A stretch of DNA of 64,000 nt, from NCBI GenBank assembly GCA_015680905.1, contig CM027378.1, positions 86,581,501 through 86,645,500 on the forward strand. The letters are read 5' to 3'. The position numbers and the translations under genes are program-made. The notes beneath the pieces were generated by a model. The model had not been told where the DNA came from and did not search any database. It worked only from the letters and a program-made list of their open reading frames with translations. This stretch comes from Coptis chinensis. Lineage: Eukaryota; Streptophyta; Magnoliopsida; Ranunculales; Ranunculaceae. Below are positions 11,294-22,201 of this stretch, piece by piece (within the stretch, counting starts at the first letter, position 1; each line of letters starts with the position of its first letter).

Positions 11294-12039
11294 TCTTCTG
11301 AAACGGGAAACACAGTATCACAAATCAAACACAGTATTACAAATCAAATATTTTTCTGATCATACAATCATCATTACAAGGGGAACATGAATATAAACTT
11401 CCAAATGTTACAAAATAAACACCCCAAACTACAAAACAACCCGACGAACATAAATGTGCAGTTTTTTTTAAAATTTCATACGAAAAAGTAAATAGTGAGA
11501 GTGAACTTACCAGTGAAATAAGTGAAGTGAGAACGAAAGAGAAAGACGGAGAAGTGACCACAATCAAACGAGAAGAAGATCAACAGTGTTAGAGAGAGAG
11601 AATGATCGGATAAAATTAGGGCACATTTAGGGGGTTTTACACAAATTGTGTTTATGTTTTATGTTTTTTAATGTGGGGGGCTCTCTTTCAAATATTCCCG
11701 CTATATAATAGGGGTAAAGTGGGCAATATGGAAAATATCAACTGACGGTACTCACAAAACAAACGGATTGGGGGGCAATCAGTAATGATTTTTTTTAAAT
11801 GGGGGGTTATCGCCAAATGGTGGTACATTCGTGGGGGGTTAAGTAAAAAAAACCCCTTATTTAAATTACTTAATTAAATACGTGTATTTTATTTATGGAC
11901 ATCAATAATAAAATAAGGTGCCTAATGAAATTTTTGAAATTTTGATATTTTGTGTAGATTTTCGCATTTAATATTTAATATTATATTTCAAATAAATATA
12001 AACTATTAAATATCATGATATATCAAAGAATATCCATAA
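11294..12039. other. MULE-1 5' flank and AT-rich sequence, no gene
   Basis: Upstream of the transposase ATG lies the presumed promoter/leader of MULE-1 and its right end, with several runs of six G residues (11690-11840). From about 11870 the sequence is AT-rich and includes 'atatatttcaaataaatata'-type MITE debris also seen near 12400, 13820 and 17370. Confidence 0.5.
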
Positions 12040-12796
12040 GAGGGCATCTAGGGTGCATCAGGGTGTATCGTCTTGTGAGAATGAGGGCATTACTTCTTTG
12101 TTGCAATACACCAGTACTTTTGCCTATATGAGTGGCCCAGATGCTATACGCTGAGTACACCCTGCACACACTAGCTTTTCGGTTTTATTAACCAGATTGA
12201 TTTCGAATTCGGATAGGTAGCATAAAATAAGCGTGAAAAACAATAGGGGCATCGCACGTGCCAGAATGCTAGTTCAACTGTAAATATCAACAATATAGCG
12301 ATATTTTGCCATATTTGGAGATATTTTGCGATATTTTATGTAGTTAACAATTGTATTTAATATTTGAGGTTAATATTTATAAGAAATATTTATCATTATA
12401 TTTCAAATAAATATAAATTATATATCAAAAAATATCAAAAAATATCCACAATATCCATGATATTTGTCGATATTTTGGATATATCCATGATATTTGCATG
12501 TGAAACCATAATACAAAATATCAGGATATGGCAAAGTATCGATCCCTGATTTATGAATATGTATCGTGGATATATCTTTCTCTTTGGGGATATTTGACAT
12601 TGTCTCATATGCAAATATCGTGGATACATCTAAAATATCGTGGATATTATGGATACCGAACAGCTTGTGTGCACAGGGTGTACTCAGCGTATAGCATCTG
12701 GGCCACTCATATAGGCAAAAGTACTGGTGTATTGCAACAAAGAAGTACTGTCCAAGGGCCCTCATTCCTGCGCACTAATACACCCTAGATGCCCTC
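12040..12796. repeat. Inverted pair of ~140-bp repeats around MITE debris
   Basis: The left arm is 12040-12180 and the right arm is 12659-12796 in opposite orientation. Both start (or end) with 'gagggcatctagggtg' and share a run of more than 70 identical bases that includes 'acttctttgttgcaatacac' and 'gatgctatacgctgag'. The other copies in the window (15199-15350, 19695-19844) read differently at the 'ctatacgctgag' position, so the two arms are each other's closest relatives. The 480 bp between them is rich in 'atatcgtggatatt' and matches the MITE at 13641-14042. The whole could fold into a long hairpin. Confidence 0.8.
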
Positions 12797-13534
12797 TTAA
12801 TAAAAAACCCCGATTCCAAAAATTGAAATTTGAATCAATCATTAAAAATTTATTTAAATTTCTGACCCGAATTGTTGTTCTAGATGTAAGGAGGTCCCAC
12901 TAACCATAGTTAGCAATTCGGCGAATTATTCATGAATTATTCGTTTAATTCGGAAAACGTTTAAAAATGGCGTATTTATCAATGATACAAAATAATTCGT
13001 TAATTAGGCAAGAAATCATTAATTTGCGAATTATTCGTATTTTCACTATAAGTTTAGTATGTTGTCAAATTTTATCATATTTTTAAAATTTTAGCTTCGT
13101 ATTATACTCAAATTACTTACGAACGGGAACTTTTGCATTTTCCGTTTTTTTTAATCCGAATTGAAAAAACGAATTCTTGTCAAAACTCAAATTTTATTCT
13201 AATATTTTCCGTATCGAATTTTTGCCATATTATGAATTGCTAACTATGCCACAAACCCAGTAATTTAGACTAAATATGTTAAAATTTGTCGGGTTACAAA
13301 AATTAAAATTAGAGGCCTCTTAAAATAAAACCGAAATAAAATAGGAATAAATAATTTTTGAAAATTTGTCTGGAATTTCTAATAAAATCGTCGAAATTTC
13401 GGGTGGAATTGCCGAAATTTCGGATGGCATGGGTTGTAATAATAGTATTTGGCTAGGGGAAAATCGGGAAAAAAAAAAGAAAAACACGGCGTATGAGAAA
13501 AAACTGTAGGTGGGGGCGCGTTCTTTAAAGGAGA
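12797..13534. other. AT-rich stretch without a gene
   Basis: Nothing coding was seen. There are many short near-repeats of 'gaattattcg' (12915-13240) and 'gaaatttcgg' (13380-13430). Confidence 0.5.
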
Positions 13535-13640
13535 GAGATATATCCTGGAGTATATCGTGATTTTTATGTAATGTGTATCCTTTTATGATATCTCAATATA
13601 TATCGTGATATATCGCAATAGTTTGTACTATGGACTATAG

Positions 13641-14042
13641 CATAGTACAAAATATCAGGATATGGGTATTTATCGATATTCAATTTATGGATATGTATCG
13701 TGGATATATCTCCCTCTTTGGGGATATTTGACATTGTTTCACATGCAAATATCGTGGATATATCTAAAATATCTACAAATATCATGGATATTGTGGATAT
13801 TTCTTGATATATCATGATACATTATTTATATTTATTTAAAATATAATGGTAAATATTAAATAATATTGTTATATACACAAAATATCCCCAAATATCCCCA
13901 AATATCACAAATATCGTCGAAATATCACCGATATTTACAGTCGTATATATCTCTAAACATATCGTGATATTTATATATCTTTATCTGAAATCTGGATAGA
14001 TATCCCCAAATATCGCGATATATCGGGATATTTTATACTATG
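13641..14042. mobile_element. hAT-like MITE with 8-bp target duplication
   Basis: The ends are imperfect inverted repeats (CATAGTACAAAATATC left; GATATTTTATACTATG right). They are flanked by the perfect 8-bp duplication GACTATAG (13633-13640 and 14043-14050), the size used by hAT elements. The paralogous site at 17654-17661 has a single GACTATAG and no element. The 402-bp interior is AT-rich ('atatcgtggatatat' motifs) and non-coding. A related partial copy lies at about 12506-12658. Confidence 0.88.
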
Positions 14043-14535
14043 GACTATAGTATGTCACAAGAAATGACATACCCGAACAATAATGTAATAGGGTATGCCT
14101 TTCGTACCATTTCTCCTGATTTTTTTTGGATGAGTATAGAAGTGGATAGAAATGAGGACCCAAACAATGTCGATAGGCAGGTGCCATCATCATGGTTCAA
14201 TTCTTGAGTTTTACTCTTTTACCCACTTAGTATAAGATGGTCAAATTAATTATGGCTAAAGCTAGTTAGCTAGGTAGGGTGCGGTGGCTCTATTGCCCAA
14301 AACCAAGGGTTAGAGACGTGAGCTAAGAGTGCCACATGTAAGAAGCATTTAAGTTGAGTCAAGTCAGTGAACAACTCCATGCGTACCTGCAAGTCTGCAA
14401 CCAGATTGAATGGCTTTCTCTCATGTTTTATGAAACTTAATGTAACATAACCCATAGTCAAAGTCAATTCCAATCAAACTAATATCTGCTGAACAATCAA
14501 ACCACACAATAATGAGTTGATCTGAATTACAAACA

Positions 14536-14961
14536 CTAGTTTTGAGCACGTGGCTATGCCACGTGTCTATCCCACATTAGTTTGTACTAATCAATTTTAT
14601 CATAAAAAGAAATAAAAAATGCTTAATACTGTTTTACCCCTAAAATATAACAATTATTATAATGATGTAAACACAATTATTTCGTAATTTAATAAGCAAA
14701 ATAGGGACAAAATCGTCCAAATAATTTCTATTGATGGAGACAACTCAAGCAAAAAGTTGGCCCACACCAACAGGAAATGAAGCTTTATCTTTATGGTATA
14801 TTAGGTTTTAGCCCCTAAAATATAATAGTTATTTCAATTGCATTTAGCTGACTCTATTGAAATTTAGGATAAAACCGAGGACAAAAACCGTCGAATCGGG
14901 TGCGAACGATTTTTGCCTCAAATGGCTCATTTCCCTACGCCTCATTACAACGTAGAATAGA
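14536..14961 (-). mobile_element. Small non-autonomous Helitron
   Basis: Read on the minus strand, the insert begins TCTATTCTACG near 14961. It ends with a hairpin (stem CACGTGGC/GCCACGTG, 3-nt loop, 14547-14565), a 7-nt spacer and CTAG, followed by host T. A TC start, a 3' hairpin and CTRR before T are the hallmarks of Helitrons. The paralogous copy at about 18236-18245 lacks the insert, which gives the empty site. The 5' flank shows one extra T, so that border is uncertain by a base. No coding sequence was found. Confidence 0.75.
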
Positions 14962-15198
14962 ATTACAAGCCAAATCCTGGGCAATTTAAGCGCATATGAA
15001 TTGCCGCTTAATCGGTGCATAAACGCTATGCCCCCCTCGACCAATCCGATCAAGAAAAAATTAGAGGTCTGAGCGGGTGCAATAAAACGGGCGATTTCAT
15101 CGCTTAATCGGCGATTAATCGGAAAATCGGTATAAAAAAAACACTGATTAATAGGTTTATAGGTTTTTTTTTTGTTAAATTTAAGCCAACAAAAAACT

Positions 15199-15350
15199 AA
15201 GTGAAAATCTAAGGTGCGCAGGGTGTACCCATACGCAGGCCTCTCAGCCACTCATATAGGCAGGGACTCATGTGTATTGCAAGGCAAAAGTACTATGAAC
15301 GGCTAGATGTCCTGCGCACACGTACACCAGGGTGCACCCTAGACGTCCTC
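15199..15350 (-). repeat. Copy of the unclassified 150-bp repeat family
   Basis: Read on the minus strand it starts 'gaggacgtctagggtgcacc' and ends '...accctgcgcaccttagatttt'. It is absent from the paralogous position near 18552, so it is an insertion. Possible short target duplications ('caaaaact'/'caaaact') flank it. It has no visible pol III boxes and no inverted termini, so the class is unknown. Confidence 0.7.
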
Positions 15351-15586
15351 CAAAACTCAAATTCCCAAAAAAGAAAAGCTCACGAATCTATATATTGAAG
15401 AGGTCGGTATATTAAAAACGTTTCACTTCACCGAGGAAATAATCAAAACCGTAAAAAGTGAAAAACAACCAAAGAAAACTCGTCTTGATCCGGCTATCAC
15501 TCCACCACTCAGGCTTGTAGTTTTTTGACTTCATTTTGTTTTAGGTTGTTATATGACTTATATGTGACATATGTATTATAGGTTAG

Positions 15587-17163
15587 TGACCTGCTTCTTT
15601 TTTGTGTATGTAGATGGTGTATGGTCGTTGAACAAAACAGAAGCGTATCAAAACCTAATTATCCCTCAATAAGTAAAGGATGAGTAGGGTATCGTTCCAC
15701 TTTTAAGTGTATGTTATGTGAAGGACAGGACTTGAAAGGGGGTTTAATGGATTAAAAACTATGATTGTAGGGACTTTAGATTCTAATGCTAAACTAAACT
15801 AAATTAACTAAACTATTGAGAATTTATAAGAGAGGGAATTCAAGAGATTAGAATCCACCAATACTTTTAATCTATGACCTTCTGTTTCATGATTGTTCTT
15901 ACAAGTAGACTACAATTAGGCAATCGAGCGAGTGCCGATGCCCTCTTGGACGAAACATCATTAACAATTAACTCTACTTAAGGTTGTTCCTATGTTTATG
16001 CTATTAATATCTTCTTTCCTTTTATATAAGCTCGGGCAGCCATTCAATGTATTACCGAGAGCAACATCAAGGAGTACTTCCTAATAGGGCGGCCATTCAA
16101 TGAATCACCACTTAAGGCAAACACAAAGAATACTTCCCCTAGGTAGCCACTCCCTGAGCTACCCCTTCTAAGACGACACAAATAATACTTCCTTAACTCT
16201 AAAGAATTATACTACTAGAAGAAAAGTAAATAACACTAGCATGATATTAATATTGCAAAACATGAACCCTATTCTATACTTCCATCCCCTGGTGTGGGCA
16301 ATGGAACTAATAACTAAAAACATAAAGAACTAACCTGATTGAAGAACACCATGAACCAGAAGAATCATTAAACCTTAAGCACTGGCTTCATCTCCTCCCT
16401 TGAAGGAGAAGATTAGCCTTCCATAGAGAAGGAAGAACACGAAGAACAAGAAGAAGAAGAGTCGAAGAACATAAGACTAGAAAGACTAATTTATTAAGAC
16501 TCAGCTAGTTAAAACCGATCTTTTATTATTAATCTCTCTCTGCCTCAAGTTCTGGAGACAAGAATATAAGTGAATTGGCAAATTACATGAAGCACTTAGG
16601 TCCTCTATTTATAGAGGTTACAATGAGCTCTAGAAGTATTCCAAACCGCCATTTGTTTCCTAATACAAATAGACTTCTTTCAAAGTCTAACTTCGTCTCC
16701 AAAACTGAGAAGGAATTGGCTACAATGTCGATTCATGCGTCCCGATCGACTATTCATCGTCTCTCGACCTTAAGCAATGCGTCTGGGCCGATCCATCCAT
16801 GTGTCCCAGACGTGTTAGCCGATTTTGTCTCTTCTGCTCTATCCTTCTATCCACTTTTGCGGGATTTGGTCCAAGCAATGAATCCTTTGGCCTTGGGCTT
16901 CCAAATAGGCTTTAAAATAGGTCCAAGTCGCACCTTTAATAGCTCCAATTCCTTGGCTTTCTCCATGATTGTCCACGGGCTTCCCATGTGATCCTTAATG
17001 CTCCGAATTGCTCCGTTTTACCCCTTTTTCTCTAATATTCCACAAAACTCTCTCTTTCACGTGTAGAATCATAAAACATAACTTACAAACACTATTAGTC
17101 CACTAAGATGGCTAAACAAGAGGCATAATCGAGGGTTAAATAACATGTTTTGAGCACTTATCA
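15587..17163 (-). mobile_element. Solo LTR (fossil), probably Ty3/gypsy-type
   Basis: The element is 1577 bp. Read on the minus strand it starts TGATAAGTGCTCAAAACATG and ends GCAGGTCA, which gives TG...CA borders. It is flanked by the perfect 5-bp duplication GTTAG (15582-15586 and 17164-17168). A palindromic TATA-type motif (cctctatttatagagg) lies inside. The paralogous site at 18762-18766 has a single GTTAG, so the insertion is younger than the local duplication. No internal region is present. The start sequence resembles plant Ty3/gypsy LTRs; the family assignment is inference. Confidence 0.85.
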
Positions 17164-17539
17164 GTTAGCTAAGTCGATTAATTGCAATTAATCTCCGATT
17201 AATCGCTATAAGCTTTTGGAGCGACTTGCTCCCGATTAGTGCTTAAACTGCATAGTGAAGCCATAAACATTTCCGACATTTAGTGAAATTACATCAATTC
17301 CAACATTTCAAATTCATCGACAAATATCATGGATATTTCTCGATATATAATTTAGAGTAATTTATATCTGATTTATATTTATTTGAAATATAATGATAAG
17401 AGGATAAATATTCCTCATAAATATTAACCTCAAATATTAAATACAATTGTTAACTACACAAAATATCGCAAAATATCTCCAAATATCGCTAAATATCACA
17501 TATATTGTAAATATCTTTTAAATATCGTCGATATTTACA

Positions 17540-18960
17540 GTTGAATATATTCTGGAGCATATCGTCTATATCGTGATATTTATTATGTAATATGTATCCT
17601 TTTCTGATATCTCGATATATATATCGCAATATATCGCTATTGTTTGTACTATGGACTATAGTATGTCAGAAGATATGACATACCCGAACAATATTGTAAC
17701 GAGGTATTGTAATCGGTAGACTAAAATAGGGTATGCCTTAACAGCTTAACTTACCATTTTTTTTGGATGACTATAGAAATGGATACAAATGAGGACCCAA
17801 CCAGCCCAAACAATGTCGATAGGTAGGTATGGTCATGGTTCATTTCTTGATTTTAACACTCTTACACAAATAAGACTTTTACCCACTTATTAGTACGTCA
17901 GCCAAATAAGACTTTTTGGTGAAATTAATCATGAGGATTAATCATGGCTAAAGCTAGAGTTAGCTAGGTAGGATGCGGTGGCTCTATTGCCCAAAATCAA
18001 GGGTTAGAGACGTGAGGTAAGAGTGTCACATGTAAGAAGCAAGTTGGTTGAGTCAAGTCAGTGAACAACTCCATGCGTACCTGCAAGTCTGCAACCGGAT
18101 TGAATTTTCTCATGTTTTATGAACCAATCTTTTATGAAACTTAATGTAACATAAGAGAGTAGTCAAAGTCAATTCCAATGAAACTAATACCTGCTGAACT
18201 AGTGAACCACACAATAATGAGTTGATCTGATTTACTAACATTACAAGCCAAATCCTGGGCAGTTTAAGCACCTATTAATCGGCGCATATTCGCCTCATAA
18301 GCGCTATGCGCCCCTCGACTATTAATACAACAAAAAATTTAGAGGTATGAGCGGCTGGGCGGTTTAAGCGTCTATTTATCAGTGCATAAGCGCTATGCGC
18401 CCCTTGACCGATCCGATCAAGAAAAAATTTAGAGGTTTGAGCGGGTGCCATAAAACGGGCAATTTCTTCCGCTTAATCGGCCATTCGGGTATAAAAAAAG
18501 CGTCGATTAGTAGGTTTATAGGTTTTTTATGAAAAAATTTAAGCCAACAAAAATCCCCAAAAAAGAAAAGCCCACGAATTTATATATTGAAAACGTTTCA
18601 TTTCACCGAGGAAATAATCAAAACCGTAAAAATTGAAAAACAACCAAAGAAAACTCTTAGGCCAGCTATCCCTCCACCAGACCACCACTCAGGCTTGTAG
18701 TTTTTTTACTTTATTTTATTTTAGGTTGTTATATTACTTATATGTGACATATGTATTATAGGTTAGCTAAGGTGATTAATCGCAATTAATCCCCAATTAA
18801 TCCGATTAATCGTTATAAGCTTTTGGAGCGACTTGCTCCCGATTAGTGCTTAAACTGCACAATGAAGCCATAAACATTTCCGATATTTAGTGAAATTACA
18901 TCAATTCCGATATTTCGAATTCAAATGACATATTTCGTGAAATTTCGTTGTTGATATCCT
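17540..18960. repeat. Right copy of the tandem duplication (empty sites)
   Basis: This is the second copy of the 13.5-17.3 kb sequence. It holds the uninterrupted counterparts of the MITE, Helitron, 150-bp repeat and solo-LTR sites at about 17654, 18240, 18552 and 18762. No gene was found. Confidence 0.85.
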
Positions 18961-20512
18961 TGTGGAAAATACACATATTTTATACCGACCTCTATTTTAT
19001 GAGAGTCGGATTTTATAAATGCACAATTAAGTAATTTAAAGAGTTAAAAACCAACATTGGGTCTTAAAACATGGCAACCCTTAAAAGCTTAAAACATTTA
19101 TGAGGAACATTTATAAGTGACAAGTTTGAATTTGTATAACACCACCTAAATATGAGGAAATATTATGGACATAAATCACTGAATTGAAAAGAAAATAAAA
19201 TATCTGAATAAATGGTGTGGGGCCAAATAATTAACACCAATCAATATAACAAAGAAGGGTGGTGTTGGACTCCAACACCACCCCCTAACCTTTGGATCTA
19301 GCTTATGAGGTGGCGAATCCTAGGGCTTATGAGGTGTGGGTTGTTTAATAGTGTGGAACAAGAGTGTTGCATCATTCTTGAAGTCAACAAATGCGGCTGG
19401 ACTTTTAGTGGACTTCGGTTGGGGTTTTTTGTCGAGCTTCTTATGGGCTTTGATTGGAGTTTTTTTAGGCGGGCTTCAGTTTGGAGTTCTTTTAGTACGA
19501 GGGGGGGAAGGGGGGGGGGGGGGGTGGATGCACATCGGTGGGCGGATGCGCGTCGGGGGGCGCCAAAGGTGCGCGTATCGTGATCTAACCAATGTTTGTG
19601 ATTCCGAACGAAACCTCGGAATTCCGCCCAATATTTCGGTTTTTCAAAAAATTGGAATTTCGAATATAGAGTCGAAATTTTGATTATTCCGAAAGAGGGC
19701 ATCTAGGGTGCATCAGTATGTATGTGTGCACAGGAATGAGAGCCGTTGACAGTACTTCTTTGTTGCAATACACCAGTACTTGTGTGCCTATATAAGTGGC
19801 CCAGATGCCTGCGCATGGGTACACCTTGCGCACACTAGCTTTTCAGATTTTGAAATTAGTCGAAATTCCGAATATAAAGGGGTCGAAATTTGATAAATTT
19901 CGGTTTTTGGATTTGTCAGAATTCCGAGAATTCCGAACTATGTATCTAACCAAACAGAATTGTGTGTGGCCCAAAGGGCCCCATCCGGCAGCTACAAATC
20001 TTCCTCACAAAATATGACATGGCTAATCCAAGTGATTTAGGGGTTTGTGCAATTTTGTATATTCCAAATCAGTATCCATGTGATCTATCTAAAAACACTC
20101 AAAAGTTAACAATTGGGGTGGGCTAGCCTATAAACTATTGGGCCTCCAAATTTAACATGGTACTGTATATATGGCTGGCTCAATTGATGCTATTGGGTTT
20201 ATGGATAATGACCAATTGGACTGGTAGAGGAGATAGCACCGAAGGCGCGTCGAGTTCATGATAGTGTCGTAGACGCGTCGAGTTCATCAATGTCGTACGA
20301 CACGGGCATACCTTAGTAATGAACAAAAGATAAAAATAAGAAGAGAGCCAAATAAGAAATAAATTTGTTTAGTACTAATTCGTAATTAATACCAATAATT
20401 AATACTTTAATTCGTAATAACACCATAGTAATTGAGTCATAGTAATAGTAATTAACCACTATATGATGGTCATCGAGGCCTACATCATGATCCTCATCAA
20501 AGCCTACTTCAC
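18961..20512. other. Gene-free stretch with a palindrome and G-tracts
   Basis: No host gene is supported. A perfect palindrome (13-bp stems gggtggtgttgga, 1-nt loop) lies at 19257-19283. Runs of 7 and about 15 G residues lie at 19501-19524. The ORFs over the G-rich part have skewed composition and no recognisable domain. Confidence 0.6.
19695..19844 (+). repeat. Copy of the unclassified 150-bp repeat family
   Basis: It starts 'gagggcatctagggtgcatc' and ends 'cgcacactagcttttc', like the left arm at 12040-12180. A 3' fragment ('cctgcacaccttagcttttc') also occurs at 35511-35532. Confidence 0.75.
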
Positions 20513-20888
20513 AGCAAGGCCCAAAATATCGAATTAAGTGAATATTTTGATGTACCCAAAAACGGAAAAACATCGGATATATCGGAAATATCAGAGATAT
20601 GTATTTTTTTGTTGACCAGTCAAAATTTTGTTTATGTCGATATAAAGGAAATATCGTCAATATATCGGTCAAAGTCAACAATATTTGTTCAAAGTCAACA
20701 ATATCGGTCAAAGTCAAAATTTTATAGCGGATATATCGGTCGATATATATCGTTATATCGAAAATTGCTATATATATCGAAAAAAAAGAGGGATTCAATA
20801 TTCGGTTGAGATATACCAAATATATCCATTTCGGTGTACCAAAAAAATGATATATACCAGATATATCGGCGATATTTTGGGCCTTGCT
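20513..20888. mobile_element. MITE with 19-bp terminal inverted repeats
   Basis: The left end is agcaaggcccaaaatatcg, and the right end is its exact inverse, ending ggccttgct. The 376-bp interior is built from 'atatcgg' motifs and shows no coding capacity. A clear target duplication was not found, although 'tacttca' and 'cacttca' sit near the two ends. The termini look hAT-like; the class is uncertain. Confidence 0.75.
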
Positions 20889-21432
20889 TCCCTCACTTCA
20901 CTAACCCAATTAGTCAATATGCTACACCTGGTTCCACACGATTTTAGTGGCACCTTGCTCATAAAAGCACCACATGGGAATATCTCCCTCTATCATCTCT
21001 TATTCTGATAGGGTGTATTTGAGATCAAACAACACAAACCCTGTTTTGTAAGTACCTCTCGTTACCATTCTATCAAAACCCCACACCCATCAACTTTCTC
21101 CTTCACGCCCTTGCCACCAACAATTAATGCACATCGTATCAGCCGCATACTTGTGTCTCTAATATGCCTTGTTTTGTAAATGAGTACTCTCACAGCAGAC
21201 TTGGGGACTCAAAACAAACAAGGACGCCATCAACAATATGTCACTATCTGCTCTTATTCAACCCACGTATATAATGGCTCCCCATAACCACTTCTATCCA
21301 GCACTTTAATCTATTTCTCAAAATTACCACTCTCAAGCTCTCTTTACAAACTAAGAGAGACAAGGTTTGGTTTTTAAGAGAGAAACTCTAACACTTTCAA
21401 GGTCTTCCTAGTTCTGAAGTTTTGAAGCAAAC
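20889..21432. other. Upstream region of the plus-strand Ulp1-like gene
   Basis: No ORF of note was found. The segment 21330-21432 ('ctctctttacaaactaagag' and following) has the look of a plant 5' leader ahead of ATG 21433. No certain TATA box was assigned. Confidence 0.35.
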
Positions 21433-22201
21433 ATGGTTCTTCTAAGGAAAACTAAGGACACTAAACTTGGTTTGGCGGTATATATTTTCAAATGCCAACA
21501 CTAAGTGAAAATGATTAGTGTTGTGAGGACCATAATGTTAATGTGAATCAACGCCCCTAAACTTAGTGCTCACTTTACATGGTTCGTGTTCTTGGTTCTT
21601 CAGATCTATTAATATAGCATATGTTACAGCATACTACTATAAGAAAAGGAAAAAATCTGCTTGAGTTGCATATTCTTAACTTGGTTCAGATATGGATATG
21701 CCATATTTTGTTGTATATAAGGAATCCGAGACCTCAAATGACATACTTGTTATTTAGTTCAAATTAAATCACTAATAGTTGCATAGTCTGTGGATTTTCT
21801 TTGATTATTGGCATGCTTTCCACATATTAAATTGTGAAAGATTGGTTCTTGGACAAATGAAACATGTTTTCGAACTAGAAGACTTGTTGGTGTGTTTGTG
21901 TTTAGCTTGCTTCTTTGATACTTGTGTTGAGCACATATATTTTGATATTCATATATTATGATCTTACATTTCTTAGCTTGGTAGCTGTTTTATATGGACT
22001 TGTTTTCTATTGTAGGTGCGCAACACCAGCGACCACCCAGAGTACCTAGAAACAACTATAATATTTATGAACGGGTCAATTTGGTGCAATCAGAGTTGGA
22101 GATTCTTAAACTTGATGTGCAAGATCTAAAAAGGGCTTTCGAATCGGCACTAGCGGAACTCAAGGATAGTGTTACAACACTTCGTAGCCTATTTTATGAA
22201 T

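Larger units (their letters stand above)
1785..11860 (-). mobile_element. MULE-1: two-gene Mutator-like DNA transposon, decayed
   Basis: The limits are approximate because no clean terminal inverted repeat or target duplication could be fixed. The element is supported by a mudrA-type transposase gene on the minus strand (11293 to 2986), a convergent small zinc-finger gene on the plus strand (2252-2671), and G-run-containing non-coding flanks at both sides: the 90-bp array at 1788-2220 on the left, and blocks with 'ggggggtt' near 11690-11840 on the right. The convergent two-gene layout resembles maize MuDR (mudrA/mudrB). A CACTA element is nested inside. Several in-frame stops show it is no longer autonomous. 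Confidence 0.7.
13535..17320. repeat. Left copy of a tandem duplication (with insertions)
   Basis: Sequence from 'atatatcctggagtatatcg' (about 13545) to 'gaagccataaacatttccga' and beyond (to about 17320) recurs at 17540-18950 in the same order and orientation. Shared blocks include 'ggtgcggtggctctattgcc' (14278 and 17970), 'ttacaagccaaatcctgggc' (14962 and 18241) and 'gcgacttgctcccgattagt' (17220 and 18827). The left copy is longer because it holds four insertions listed separately. No coding capacity was found. Confidence 0.85.

Noticed and set aside
12364-12788. Several ORFs within the inverted-repeat region
   Set aside because: They translate the 'atatcgtggatatt' MITE motifs and the 150-bp repeat arms; repeat-derived.
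19298-19702. Overlapping ORFs on both strands near the G-tracts
   Set aside because: Composition is skewed by GC-rich low-complexity sequence; no domain, no paralogue seen in the window.
20609-21008. Tyr/Ile/Ser-rich ORFs near 20.3-21.0 kb
   Set aside because: They follow the 'atatcgg' repeats of the MITE at 20513-20888 and have no independent coding signal.
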